From positions 5,470,501-5,534,500 of the forward strand of contig NZ_CP095413.1 in NCBI RefSeq assembly GCF_023016285.1: a stretch of 64,000 bases of DNA. Reading direction: 5' to 3'. Made by a program: the position numbers and the translations under genes. Origin of the DNA: Muricauda sp. SCSIO 64092. Lineage in GTDB: Bacteria > Bacteroidota > Bacteroidia > Flavobacteriales > Flavobacteriaceae. A model generated the notes under the pieces. It was not told the origin of the DNA. It did no database searches and was given only the letters and a program-made list of their open reading frames with translations. Shown here piece after piece: positions 35,467 to 44,040 of this stretch; position 1 is the stretch's first letter, and each line of letters starts with the position of its first letter.

Positions 35467-35824
35467 GGAGCCTTTTATCATCAACCGGATCAAAAGTATT
35501 GGCTTTGCCTTTAAAGGCCTTTTTATCCTTATTAGGACAGAGTCCAGTATCCAAATCCAACTGGTGATAGCCCTTGCGGTGACCTTGGCGGGCTTCTATT
35601 TTGGAATATCCAAAACAGAGTGGATGTTACAGTGTATCTGCATTGGAATGGTCATGGGAATAGAGGGGTTAAATACGGCCGTTGAAAAAATCGCGGACTA
35701 CATTCAACCGGAATACGACAAAAAAATAGGATTAATCAAAGATATTTCTGCTGGGGCCGTAATGGTCGTTTCCATTGTGGCCGTCATCGTTGGCTGTATC
35801 ATTTATTGGCCAAAAGTTTTTTAG
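35459..35824 (+). CDS. dgkA: Diacylglycerol kinase family protein
   Basis: 121 aa with three membrane helices and the DgkA signature EGLNTAVEKIADYI (near residues 63-76). An N-terminal amphipathic segment (SIGFAFKGLFILIRTESSIQ) is typical of Gram-positive/Bacteroidota members that often act as undecaprenol kinases. The preferred lipid substrate is not predictable. It overlaps tpx by 8 nt and ends 60 nt before ftsK. Confidence 0.88.
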   Translation: MPKEPFIINRIKSIGFAFKGLFILIRTESSIQIQLVIALAVTLAGFYFGISKTEWMLQCICIGMVMGIEGLNTAVEKIADYIQPEYDKKIGLIKDISAGAVMVVSIVAVIVGCIIYWPKVF

Positions 35825-35853
35825 CGCAACATCCCCCGGCCCTTTAGGAAACG

Positions 35854-35861
35854 TAAATTTG
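35854..35861 (+). promoter_or_regulatory. ftsK -7 box
   Basis: TAAATTTG is an exact TAnnTTTG match, 23 nt before the ftsK ATG at 35885. It gives an expected short 5' leader. No clear TTG -33 element. Confidence 0.5.
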
Positions 35862-35884
35862 TAACTTAGCTCCTTATTTTAGAA

Positions 35885-38257
35885 ATGGCGACCAAGCGAA
35901 GAAAATCAAAGGCTGCTTCCGCAAAGAAAAAGCAATCCCCCCTTAGGGTGTCAAAGAAGAATAAAATCATCTTTGGCAGCTTTTTGATCGTTTTAAGTAT
36001 TGCCCTGTTTTTTTCTTTCATTTCATTCTACTTCACCTGGCAGGAAGACCAAAGCCTTCTCAGTGAGTTTTCGGACAGAAATGCCGAAACCGATAATCTA
36101 TTGAACAAATTTGGTGCAGCAATCAGTCATTTTTTCATGTTCAAGGGATTTGGGCTCGCCTCTTTTGCCTTTCCCGTTTTATTGGCGGTAACAGGTTTGT
36201 ACTGGTTTTTGGGACTCAAAGGGTCAAGCCTTTTGGGGAAATGGATTTGGGGACTGTTGGGTATTGTTTGGGTTTCCATTGCCCTGGGGTTCCTCTTTTA
36301 TGAACAACCACTACTTGGAGGTCAGATCGGCTTTGAAATGAATGACTTTCTCCAGGACTATATGGGTAAAATTGGGGTCTTCCTCCTTTTGTTATTTACC
36401 CTTGTGGTCATTATGGTGCGATTGTTCAATTTTTCACCCGAGGGCATAGGGAATTATTTTAAAAACGTCAATTTCCCAAAACCCAAACCAAAGGCCAAGG
36501 TCGAAATAGTGGATTCCAAAAAAGAATCCATTGAATTGAGTTTGGAAACCGGTGACGAAGAAATCAAAATAGATACGTACACACACAAAAAGGACATTCC
36601 GCCATTGAATCCCGAATCCGGTTTGGATGTGAACCTCCCTAAAATGGAGGAAGAGGAAATTGATCTAAAGGTTGAAAAAATAGCGGAGGAAAAACTCGAA
36701 ACCGACGTCAAGGCGGCCAAACTGGTCAAGGATTTTGGTGAGTTTGACCCCAAATTGGAATTGGGCAACTATAAATTCCCCCCCATACAGCTGCTGGAAG
36801 AACATGGCGCTTCCAGGGGAATTACCATCAATCAGGAAGAACTGGAGGAAAACAAGAACAGAATTGTTTCCACCCTTAAAAACTACAAGATTGGTATTGC
36901 ACAAATCAAAGCAACCATAGGTCCCACGGTCACGCTTTATGAGATTGTCCCTGAAGCCGGAGTCCGTATTTCCAGGATAAAAAACCTGGAGGACGACATC
37001 GCACTTTCATTGGCCGCATTGGGTATACGGATTATTGCCCCCATTCCTGGAAAGGGTACCATTGGTATAGAGGTGCCCAATAAAAATGCCACTGTTGTTT
37101 CCATGCGTTCCGTGATCGCCTCCTCCAAATTCCAAAAAGCGGAGATGCAGTTGCCCGTTGCTTTTGGAAAGACCATCAGCAATGAAACCTTTGTGGTGGA
37201 TTTGGCCAAAATGCCCCATCTACTTATGGCCGGGGCTACGGGACAGGGAAAATCCGTGGGCTTGAACGCCGTTATTACCTCTTTGTTGTATAAAAAGCAT
37301 CCGGCCGAGATCAAATTTGTTCTGGTCGATCCCAAGAAGGTGGAATTGACCCTGTACAATAAAATTGAACGTCACTTTTTGGCAAAATTACCCGATTCCG
37401 AAGAGGCCATTATCACCGACAATACCAAGGTTATCAATACACTCAATTCCCTTTGCATTGAAATGGACCATCGGTATGAACTGCTGAAATTGGCCATGGT
37501 CCGAAATATCAAGGAGTACAATGTAAAGTTCAAGTCCAGAAAGCTCAACCCCAATGACGGCCACAAATTCCTGCCCTATATTGTTTTGGTAATCGATGAG
37601 TTTGCGGATTTGATCATGACCGCCGGCAAGGAAGTGGAAGCCCCTATTGCCCGACTTGCACAATTGGCCCGGGCCATTGGAATCCACTTGATCATTGCCA
37701 CGCAGCGACCCTCCGTAAATGTAATCACCGGAATAATCAAGGCCAATTTCCCGGCACGAATAGCCTTTAGGGTGACCTCTAAAATTGATTCAAGGACCAT
37801 ATTGGATACCCAAGGGGCCGACCAATTGATCGGACGTGGGGATATGTTGTTTACCCAGGGCAATGATGTGACCCGATTGCAGTGTGCCTTTGTGGACACC
37901 CCGGAAGTAGCAAAGATTACGGAATACATCGGTTCGCAGCGGGCCTATCCGGATGCGCACCTCTTACCGGAATATGTGGGCGAGGATTCTGGCACAGGAA
38001 TTGATTATGAAATCAGTGAACGCGATAGCATGTTCCGGGAGGCGGCAGAGGTCATCGTAAATGCGCAACAAGGTTCCGCTTCCCTGATACAACGAAAATT
38101 GAAATTGGGATACAACAGGGCCGGTCGCATTATTGATCAATTGGAGGCCGCCGGTATTGTTGGACCCTTTGAGGGCAGTAAGGCCAGACAGGTTTTGATA
38201 CCGGATATCCTGGCTTTAGAGCAGCTTTTACAGAACGAAACACAGAATAGAAATTAA
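35885..38257 (+). CDS. ftsK: DNA translocase FtsK/SpoIIIE
   Basis: 790 aa. A basic N-terminus is followed by four membrane helices (to about residue 185) and an acidic linker (residues 200-300). Next comes the alpha domain (GITINQEELEENKNRIVSTL) and the RecA-like motor with Walker A AGATGQGKSVGLNAV and Walker B LVIDEFADLIM. The C-terminal winged-helix gamma domain (SASLIQRKLKLGYNRAGRII) reads the orienting DNA sequence. It moves and resolves chromosome termini at the septum. It is followed after 9 nt by a lolA-like gene and then lptF/G, so envelope genes may share its transcript. Confidence 0.96.
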   Translation: MATKRRKSKAASAKKKQSPLRVSKKNKIIFGSFLIVLSIALFFSFISFYFTWQEDQSLLSEFSDRNAETDNLLNKFGAAISHFFMFKGFGLASFAFPVLLAVTGLYWFLGLKGSSLLGKWIWGLLGIVWVSIALGFLFYEQPLLGGQIGFEMNDFLQDYMGKIGVFLLLLFTLVVIMVRLFNFSPEGIGNYFKNVNFPKPKPKAKVEIVDSKKESIELSLETGDEEIKIDTYTHKKDIPPLNPESGLDVNLPKMEEEEIDLKVEKIAEEKLETDVKAAKLVKDFGEFDPKLELGNYKFPPIQLLEEHGASRGITINQEELEENKNRIVSTLKNYKIGIAQIKATIGPTVTLYEIVPEAGVRISRIKNLEDDIALSLAALGIRIIAPIPGKGTIGIEVPNKNATVVSMRSVIASSKFQKAEMQLPVAFGKTISNETFVVDLAKMPHLLMAGATGQGKSVGLNAVITSLLYKKHPAEIKFVLVDPKKVELTLYNKIERHFLAKLPDSEEAIITDNTKVINTLNSLCIEMDHRYELLKLAMVRNIKEYNVKFKSRKLNPNDGHKFLPYIVLVIDEFADLIMTAGKEVEAPIARLAQLARAIGIHLIIATQRPSVNVITGIIKANFPARIAFRVTSKIDSRTILDTQGADQLIGRGDMLFTQGNDVTRLQCAFVDTPEVAKITEYIGSQRAYPDAHLLPEYVGEDSGTGIDYEISERDSMFREAAEVIVNAQQGSASLIQRKLKLGYNRAGRIIDQLEAAGIVGPFEGSKARQVLIPDILALEQLLQNETQNRN

Positions 38258-38266
38258 ATACAACAC

Positions 38267-38914
38267 ATGATCAGGAAAATACTTACCGTACTAACGATTC
38301 TAACCCTTTGCTTTTCCCTACAGGCGCAGAATTCCCAAAAGGCAAAAGCACTTTTGGATGAAGTTTACACCAAGGTCGTATCCTATGATAACATTGCCAT
38401 AGATTTTAAATATGCCCTGGAAAATACGGATGCCAATACCAAAAGTGAGACCAGGGGCTCCGCAACATTGGAGGGGGATAAATACTTGGTGGAACTCTTT
38501 GGTTCCACACAGTTGTACGATGGAAAAAAGGTATATACCGTTGTTCCCGATAACGAAGAGGTGACCATAGAGGACAAATCCAATGATGAGCAAACGATTA
38601 CCCCTTCAAAAATGCTGACGTTTTACAAAGAGGGGCACAATTACGAATGGGATATTCTGCAAAACATTCAAGGTCGAAAAATTCAGTTTGTAAAACTGAC
38701 CCCCATCGATTCCAATTCGGATATCAAATCCATCCTTTTGGGGATTGATGCTGAAACCAAGCACATCCACAAGCTCATTGAAACGGGACAGAACGGCACC
38801 AAGACCACCATTACCGTTAATTCTTTCAAAACCAATCAACCCTTATCAAAAAGCTTGTTTACCTTTGATGAGGCCAAATACGAGGATGAAGGCTATTATA
38901 TCATAAAGAATTAG
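38267..38914 (+). CDS. lolA: LolA-like outer-membrane lipoprotein carrier
   Basis: 215 aa with a signal peptide (RKILTVLTILTLCFSLQAQ). A LolA/LolB-type open beta-barrel domain follows (AKALLDEVYTKVVSYDNIAI, GSATLEGDKYLVELFGSTQLYDGKKVYT). Periplasmic chaperone carrying lipoproteins to the outer membrane. It lies between ftsK and an lptF/G permease gene (1-nt gap), a common Bacteroidota arrangement. Confidence 0.9.
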   Translation: MIRKILTVLTILTLCFSLQAQNSQKAKALLDEVYTKVVSYDNIAIDFKYALENTDANTKSETRGSATLEGDKYLVELFGSTQLYDGKKVYTVVPDNEEVTIEDKSNDEQTITPSKMLTFYKEGHNYEWDILQNIQGRKIQFVKLTPIDSNSDIKSILLGIDAETKHIHKLIETGQNGTKTTITVNSFKTNQPLSKSLFTFDEAKYEDEGYYIIKN

Positions 38915-38915
38915 C

Positions 38916-40415
38916 GTGTTGCCCATAATTGACCGATATATATTATCGCGTTTTCTCTATAATTTTTTCAGCTCTTTCGCCATATTGATGGTGATTTTCA
39001 TTTTTCAGACCGTTTGGCTGTTCATTGATGATCTGGCAGGAAAGGATTTGGATCTCCTGATCATTGGCAAGTTCCTGTTCTACTATATGCCCACATTGAT
39101 TGATAAAGTACTGCCCCTAACGGTCCTCCTGGCCTCCTTGCTCACCTTTGGTACTTTTGCGGAGAACTACGAGTTTGCTGCCATGAAAGCCTCGGGCGTC
39201 TCCCTACAGAAGGCCATGCGCAGTATTATTGCTTTTGTCATTTTGTTGGGAATTGGGGCGTTCTTTCTGGCCAATAACATTATTCCGGCCTCGGAGCAAA
39301 AGATATTCAATATGCGTCGGAACATTGCCAAGGTAAAACCCGCTGCTGTGATTGTGGAAGGGGTTTTCAGTGATATTGAGGGAACGGATATGAATATGAA
39401 GGTGGCCAAGAAGTCCGGTGACAAGGACCAGTACCTTCAGGATGTCATCATCCACCAAAAAACAAAGACCAATATCAACACGGTGGTCATTAAGGCCCAA
39501 AATGGGGAATTGATCAGTAGCGAAGCCTCCGATATCATTCAATTGGAACTTAAGAATGGCTACTATTATGAGGAAATACAAAAAAGGTCTGCCAAGGACA
39601 AACGAAAGTTTCCCTTTACCCGTGTAAACTTTGAAACCTATGTCAAGAACATTGACGTATCCGACTTGAACAATCAGGATATTGAGGCAGAATCGGATAT
39701 CATGACGGACAAAATGAAAAATGTATTCCGACTGACCAAGGATATCGATTCGCTTCGCGACAACAATCTTAAACAGGTAAAGGCCTTTTCCAAGAATATC
39801 ACCATACGCATGGGTGCCTTTCCCGTAACAACCAAGGACAGCACCAAAACCAATGAAGCAAGGAACGAGGAGGAAATTCTCCTGGAAACGATGGAAAAGA
39901 AAATCGATTCCACTGTTGATTTAAATGACCTTGCTACCCTGGTTCCCGAATGGCAGGAGTCACAATTGTACAATAATGCAAAAAACGCCCTAATCAATAT
40001 TTTAAACACGGTCAATGGTAAAAAAGTGGAACTTGGTAAGCGCTATGAAATCTACAATAGGCATATTCTGTCCCTACATAAGAAGTTTGCCTTAGGTTTT
40101 GCCTGTATTATTTTGTTCTTTGTGGGTGCCCCATTAGGCGCCATTATACGAAAAGGGGGATTGGGACTTCCCATGGTCATTGCCATTATTCTGTTCTTAA
40201 CGTATTACTTTATTGGGGTCTTTGCGGAGAATTCCGCAAAAAAAGGAGGGCTCAATCCTGTCTTAGGTGCCTGGCTTTCCACCATTATCATGTTGCCCTT
40301 GAGCATTTATTTCACCAAAAGGGCCACAGCGGACCGTGGATTGATGGGTGATGGTAATTTTATACAACGTATTACAGAATTTTTTAAGTTTAAGAAGAAA
40401 GCACAAAACAAATAA
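38916..40415 (+). CDS. LptF/LptG-family permease
   Basis: 499 aa YjgP/YjgQ family, inner-membrane part of the LPS export ABC transporter. The N-terminus DRYILSRFLYNFFSSFAIL leads into three helices, the periplasmic jellyroll-type domain spans about residues 120-390, and three C-terminal helices follow (FALGFACIILFFVGAPLGAI). The periplasmic part is longer than in E. coli (366 aa proteins), as usual in Bacteroidota. The gene cannot be assigned to LptF or LptG specifically. Confidence 0.9.
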   Translation: MLPIIDRYILSRFLYNFFSSFAILMVIFIFQTVWLFIDDLAGKDLDLLIIGKFLFYYMPTLIDKVLPLTVLLASLLTFGTFAENYEFAAMKASGVSLQKAMRSIIAFVILLGIGAFFLANNIIPASEQKIFNMRRNIAKVKPAAVIVEGVFSDIEGTDMNMKVAKKSGDKDQYLQDVIIHQKTKTNINTVVIKAQNGELISSEASDIIQLELKNGYYYEEIQKRSAKDKRKFPFTRVNFETYVKNIDVSDLNNQDIEAESDIMTDKMKNVFRLTKDIDSLRDNNLKQVKAFSKNITIRMGAFPVTTKDSTKTNEARNEEEILLETMEKKIDSTVDLNDLATLVPEWQESQLYNNAKNALINILNTVNGKKVELGKRYEIYNRHILSLHKKFALGFACIILFFVGAPLGAIIRKGGLGLPMVIAIILFLTYYFIGVFAENSAKKGGLNPVLGAWLSTIIMLPLSIYFTKRATADRGLMGDGNFIQRITEFFKFKKKAQNK

Positions 40416-40416
40416 A

Positions 40417-41547
40417 ATGGAGATTGCCACAAAACTGAATACCATAGAGGAAGCCATAGCGGATATTAGGCAGGGTAAGGTCATTATTGTGGTAGATGAT
40501 GAGAACAGGGAAAATGAAGGGGATTTTTTGGCCGCTGCCGAATTGATTACCCCTGAGACCATCAACTTTATGGCCACCCATGGAAAAGGCCTTATCTGTG
40601 CCCCACTTACAGAAGGCAGGTGTAAACAACTGGGACTCCATAAGATGGTATCCCATAATACCGATCCATTGGAAACCGCCTTTACGGTTTCGGTAGATCT
40701 AAGGGGAAACGGGGTTACCACCGGTATTTCCGCTTCTGACCGTGCCAAAACCGTTTTGGCATTGACGGATGAAAATACCAAAGCCCATGAACTGGGACGC
40801 CCAGGACATATTTTCCCCCTAATTGCAAAGGAAGGTGGGGTGCTCAGACGGACCGGGCATACGGAAGCCGCCATTGATTTTGCACGTTTGGCGGGTTTAA
40901 AACCTGCTGGGGTCATCGTTGAAATAATGAATGAGGACGGCAGTATGGCCAGATTGCCCGAGCTATTTGAAGTAGCCAAAAAGTTCAATTTGAAAATCGT
41001 CTCCATTGAGGATCTTATTGCCTATAGAATGGAGCACGATAGCCTTATTGAAAAAAAAGAGGACTTTGATATCCAAACCCGATTTGGCGCATTCCGCCTA
41101 AGGGCCTATCAACAGACCACCAATGATCAGGTCCATATTGCCTTGACCAAGGGAAACTGGAACAAAGGGGACCGCATACTCACCAGGATCAATTCCACGC
41201 TGGTGAACAATGATATTCTGGGTACGCTCACCAATAACCCCGAGGATAAGTTGGTCGACATGTTCAAAGCCATCAATGCCGAGGAAAAAGGCGCTTTTAT
41301 TTTTATCAACCAGGATTCCAAATCCATAAAGCTCCTGAGCAGGTTGAGCGAATTGAAGGAGCTGCAGGCCAAAGGAATCTATAAAGCCCCAAAAATAGAA
41401 ATGGACTCCAAGGATTTTGGGGTTGGGGCACAAATCCTACACGATCTGAACATTACCAAAATCCGTTTGCTGACCAATTCGGTGCAGACCAAACGTGTGG
41501 GTATTGTAGGCTATGGCCTGGAGATTGTGGAATATGTGCGCTATTAA
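40417..41547 (+). CDS. ribB: 3,4-dihydroxy-2-butanone 4-phosphate synthase with degenerate GTP cyclohydrolase II domain
   Basis: 376 aa; the ATG at 40417, next to the lptF/G stop, is preferred over an upstream start inside that gene. Residues 1-200 are a complete DHBP synthase: VVDDENRENEGDF, ATHGKGLICAPL and RTGHTEAAIDFARLAGLKPA. This is the riboflavin step from ribulose-5-phosphate. The C-terminal RibA-like half keeps the overall fold (FGAFRLRAY, GAQILHDLNI) but lacks the zinc-binding Cys cluster and catalytic Arg-Cys-x-Cys motif. It is therefore probably not a cyclohydrolase, and a separate RibA should exist. Confidence 0.93.
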   Translation: MEIATKLNTIEEAIADIRQGKVIIVVDDENRENEGDFLAAAELITPETINFMATHGKGLICAPLTEGRCKQLGLHKMVSHNTDPLETAFTVSVDLRGNGVTTGISASDRAKTVLALTDENTKAHELGRPGHIFPLIAKEGGVLRRTGHTEAAIDFARLAGLKPAGVIVEIMNEDGSMARLPELFEVAKKFNLKIVSIEDLIAYRMEHDSLIEKKEDFDIQTRFGAFRLRAYQQTTNDQVHIALTKGNWNKGDRILTRINSTLVNNDILGTLTNNPEDKLVDMFKAINAEEKGAFIFINQDSKSIKLLSRLSELKELQAKGIYKAPKIEMDSKDFGVGAQILHDLNITKIRLLTNSVQTKRVGIVGYGLEIVEYVRY

Positions 41548-42746
41548 CGTTCAGGGGTTATCCCTCGCAGTATCTCGGACATCTTATCTGCCCTTTGCCT
41601 TACCTCACTTTCCGTCCACCCCAATTTAATAAGGCAGGAAATCGTTCGTCCTATCCAATGATCGGAAGCTGAAAAATCAGCTGTTGAATACTCAGGAAGC
41701 TGTTTCACGACTTGTTCCGGTAAATTACCCAACGACTTTTTTTCAATAAGGTGTTCCCATTTGCGGTAGTAGTGCCAATTGTTGTCATACCAATAAAAAC
41801 AGCCATCTACGCCAGCTTCGGCTAAAGTACCATGCGCCTTTTTGGTCAATTCTGCAGTAGGAAGGAAAAAATTGAGGAAGGAATAGTTTTCTTTCCCCCC
41901 TTCGGGAACCCTTCTAAAGGCAATCCCCTCGATGGAGTGCAAGGCTTCCTTCAATATGGCGTAATGGTTTTTCTGGATATGGACAAACTCATCCAAGCGT
42001 TGGACTTGGGCGCAGCCCACTGCGGCATTCAATTCAGAAATCCTAAAATTATACCCCAGAAAGGGATGGGTTTCCGCTCCCCTATCATTGCCTATATGAT
42101 CATGCCCGTGATCGGCATATTTATGGGCATTTTCATAGAATTCCAAACGGTCCGTAATCAAAGCGCCTCCTTCACCACAGGTAATCGTTTTTACAAAATC
42201 AAAGGAAAAACACCCCAAATCCCCAATACTTCCCAAAGGTTTCCCTTTATAGGAACCCCCTATGGCCTGGCAGGCGTCTTCCAAAAGCAGGAGGTCATGC
42301 GTTTTACAAATGGCCTTCAAGGCATCCAAATCGGCCATGGAACCACACATATGTACGGGCATGATCACTTTGGTATTTTTGGTGATGGCCCTTTCAACGG
42401 CATTGGGATCCAAGGTCAATGTATCGTCCACATCAACCAGAATAGGAACCGCACCCAGCGCTAAAATGGACTCAAAACTGGCTACAAAGGTAAAAGTGGG
42501 CATGATCACTTCATCCCCTGCCCCTACTCCCGCACTGGCCAGGGCCACCGTTAGGGCTGCCGTACCGCTACTTACGGCATGTGCATATTGGGTCTGCATA
42601 CGTTGTGCCAGTGCAAATTCCAAGGTTTTTGTTTTCCAATGCCCTTTGCGCATACCGTCAAAACCGTAACGCATCAGGACCCCATTGTCCAAAACATCTT
42701 GTACTTGTTTTTTTTCAGCTTCCCCAAACAATTCAAATCCAGGCAT
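41544..42746 (-). CDS. DegT/DnrJ/EryC1/StrS-family aminotransferase
   Basis: 400 aa PLP sugar-aminotransferase type. It has SSGTAALTVALASAGVGAGDE, TFTFVASFESILALGAVPI, LLEDACQAIGGSYKGK and the Schiff-base Lys186 in FSFDFVKTITCGEGGA. Such enzymes transfer an amino group from glutamate to nucleotide-linked keto-sugars. There are no other sugar-nucleotide genes nearby, so the product is unknown. It converges on ribB (4-nt overlap of stops) and is 6 nt from the TSUP gene upstream. Confidence 0.9.
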   Translation of the reverse strand: MPGFELFGEAEKKQVQDVLDNGVLMRYGFDGMRKGHWKTKTLEFALAQRMQTQYAHAVSSGTAALTVALASAGVGAGDEVIMPTFTFVASFESILALGAVPILVDVDDTLTLDPNAVERAITKNTKVIMPVHMCGSMADLDALKAICKTHDLLLLEDACQAIGGSYKGKPLGSIGDLGCFSFDFVKTITCGEGGALITDRLEFYENAHKYADHGHDHIGNDRGAETHPFLGYNFRISELNAAVGCAQVQRLDEFVHIQKNHYAILKEALHSIEGIAFRRVPEGGKENYSFLNFFLPTAELTKKAHGTLAEAGVDGCFYWYDNNWHYYRKWEHLIEKKSLGNLPEQVVKQLPEYSTADFSASDHWIGRTISCLIKLGWTESEVRQRADKMSEILRGITPER

Positions 42747-42752
42747 ATCCCT

Positions 42753-43508
42753 TTAAATAAAAAACCACAGTCGAATTGCCATTGCAACCACCATGATGAT
42801 TAAAAATGCTTTTATGAACCCGTCCCCTTTTTTTACCGAAAATCGGCTCGCAATCCAGGCACCCGAACCTTGACCAATGGCTAAAATACATCCGACCAGC
42901 CAGTTTACCTTGTCATTAAAAACGAAAACGGCCAACGCTGCCAAAGTGTACACAAAAACCGCAGCGACTTTGGTGGCATTGACCCGAACTAAATTCATAC
43001 GATGTACGTAATGCAAATATAGGATGATGACAAAACCAATACCAGCATTGATAAATCCTCCGTAGATACCAATTAAAAAGAAGACAAAAATCCCCAGCCA
43101 AAGGTATTTCCCTGTGAGTCTTTCGGCCAAATCGGTCATATTTACCTTGGGTTTTAAAACAATAAGCAGCACTACGGCAATCATGATACCGGCAAGAATA
43201 CGGTTAAAGGTCTCCCCTTTAATGTCCACTGCTATCTGTGCCCCAATGATGGCCCCAAAGAAAGCCGCTATCCCCAGGTACAAATTAAACGGAAACGTGG
43301 AAACCCCCTTACTTCTAAATCCCGCTACCCCCATAGCGGTCTGAATGGTTATGGCTACTCTATTGGTTCCATTGGCCACAGCTGGTGGAAGTCCCAAAAA
43401 AATAAGGGTGGGCAATGTAATGAGGGAAGCCCCTCCTGCAATGGTATTGATAAAGCCCACGGTGAAACCCACCAAAACCAAAAGTGGGTAGTGCCATAAT
43501 TCTTCCAT
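42753..43508 (-). CDS. TSUP/TauE-SafE family sulfite/anion exporter
   Basis: About 251 aa with eight hydrophobic helices. The two-fold TSUP signature is visible: GFTVGFINTIAGGASLITLP in the first half, and GIYGGFINAGIGFVIILYL in the second. Members move sulfite, sulfoacetate or related anions. The ATG at 43508 (MEELWHYPLL) is chosen; the longer frame to 43562 adds 18 residues with a redundant hydrophobic start. It is followed after 6 nt by the DegT gene. Confidence 0.88.
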   Translation of the reverse strand: MEELWHYPLLVLVGFTVGFINTIAGGASLITLPTLIFLGLPPAVANGTNRVAITIQTAMGVAGFRSKGVSTFPFNLYLGIAAFFGAIIGAQIAVDIKGETFNRILAGIMIAVVLLIVLKPKVNMTDLAERLTGKYLWLGIFVFFLIGIYGGFINAGIGFVIILYLHYVHRMNLVRVNATKVAAVFVYTLAALAVFVFNDKVNWLVGCILAIGQGSGAWIASRFSVKKGDGFIKAFLIIMVVAMAIRLWFFI

Positions 43509-43589
43509 GTGCACAAATGTACCATCAAAACAAAAAAGGAATACCATAAAAATTAAAACCAATCGCTTTAGTGAAAATAAAAAGCTATG

Positions 43590-43597
43590 TATATTTG
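43590..43597 (+). promoter_or_regulatory. tRNA-Ser promoter -7 box
   Basis: TATATTTG is an exact TAnnTTTG match 48 nt upstream of tRNA-Ser. TTTAG about 19 nt further upstream is a near -33 element. Confidence 0.6.
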
Positions 43598-43645
43598 CAC
43601 CCGCCTTCGCAAAGGCTCCGGCGGTAAAACCGCAAATTTTTATGA

Positions 43646-43730
43646 GGAGGAATGGCAGAGTGGTCGAATGCGGCAGTCTTGAAAACTGTTGAGGGTCACA
43701 CCTCCGGGGGTTCGAATCCCTCTTCCTCCG
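43646..43730 (+). tRNA. tRNA-Ser (anticodon TGA)
   Basis: An 85-nt class II tRNA. The acceptor stem GGAGGAA pairs with TTCCTCC, followed by discriminator G. The D-arm contains GGCAGAGTGGTCGAATGC, and the anticodon loop is CTTGAAA with TGA, reading UCA. The long variable arm is GAGGGTCACACCTC and the T-loop is GTTCGAATC. CCA is not encoded. The last 13 bases recur at 47043-47055. Confidence 0.97.
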
Positions 43731-43985
43731 CTTTTTTACGCTAAAAGCCCCTATTTTAGGGGCTTTTTTTGTGGCATTGTGGAACCCCCATACAAAACCA
43801 AACTATTTTTGATGTAAGGAAACACTTGCCTGGCAATTAAAAACAAAGTTTTGAAAACAGGTCTACTAGACACTATATCCCCTAAAAGGTCCATTAGTGA
43901 AACTATGAAATGGGACTAGGAATGGGACACCTAACTAAATTTTAAAGTTTTTTCTGTAATAGTTTCATAAAATGGTCGTTTATTG
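43718..43985 (+). repeat. Diverged direct repeat, left copy (tRNA-Ser 3' end, terminator and flank)
   Basis: CCCTCTTCCTCCGC, the terminator and about 230 bp beyond align with 47043-47310. Shared blocks include GGGGCTTTTTTTGTGG, ACCAAACTATTTT and GCAATTAAAA. Overall identity by eye is roughly 65-75%, with small indels. Bases 43771-44040 hold no gene on either strand. The two copies bracket the hydrolase-regulator cassette. Confidence 0.75.
43743..43770 (+). terminator. tRNA-Ser terminator
   Basis: AAAAGCCCCTA (43743-43753) pairs with TAGGGGCTTTT (43757-43767) around a TTT loop and ends in a T run. Intrinsic terminator 12 nt after the tRNA. A nearly identical copy sits at 47069-47093. Confidence 0.9.
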
Positions 43986-44040
43986 AAACTAATACCATTG
44001 AAAAATCGTTCAAATATTTCGAAGGATTTGGCGTCTAAAT

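Noticed and set aside
40263..41006. 247-codon minus-strand ORF across the lptF/G-ribB junction
   Set aside because: Opposite a clearly conserved DHBP synthase; Ser/Pro-rich composition typical of an antisense shadow.
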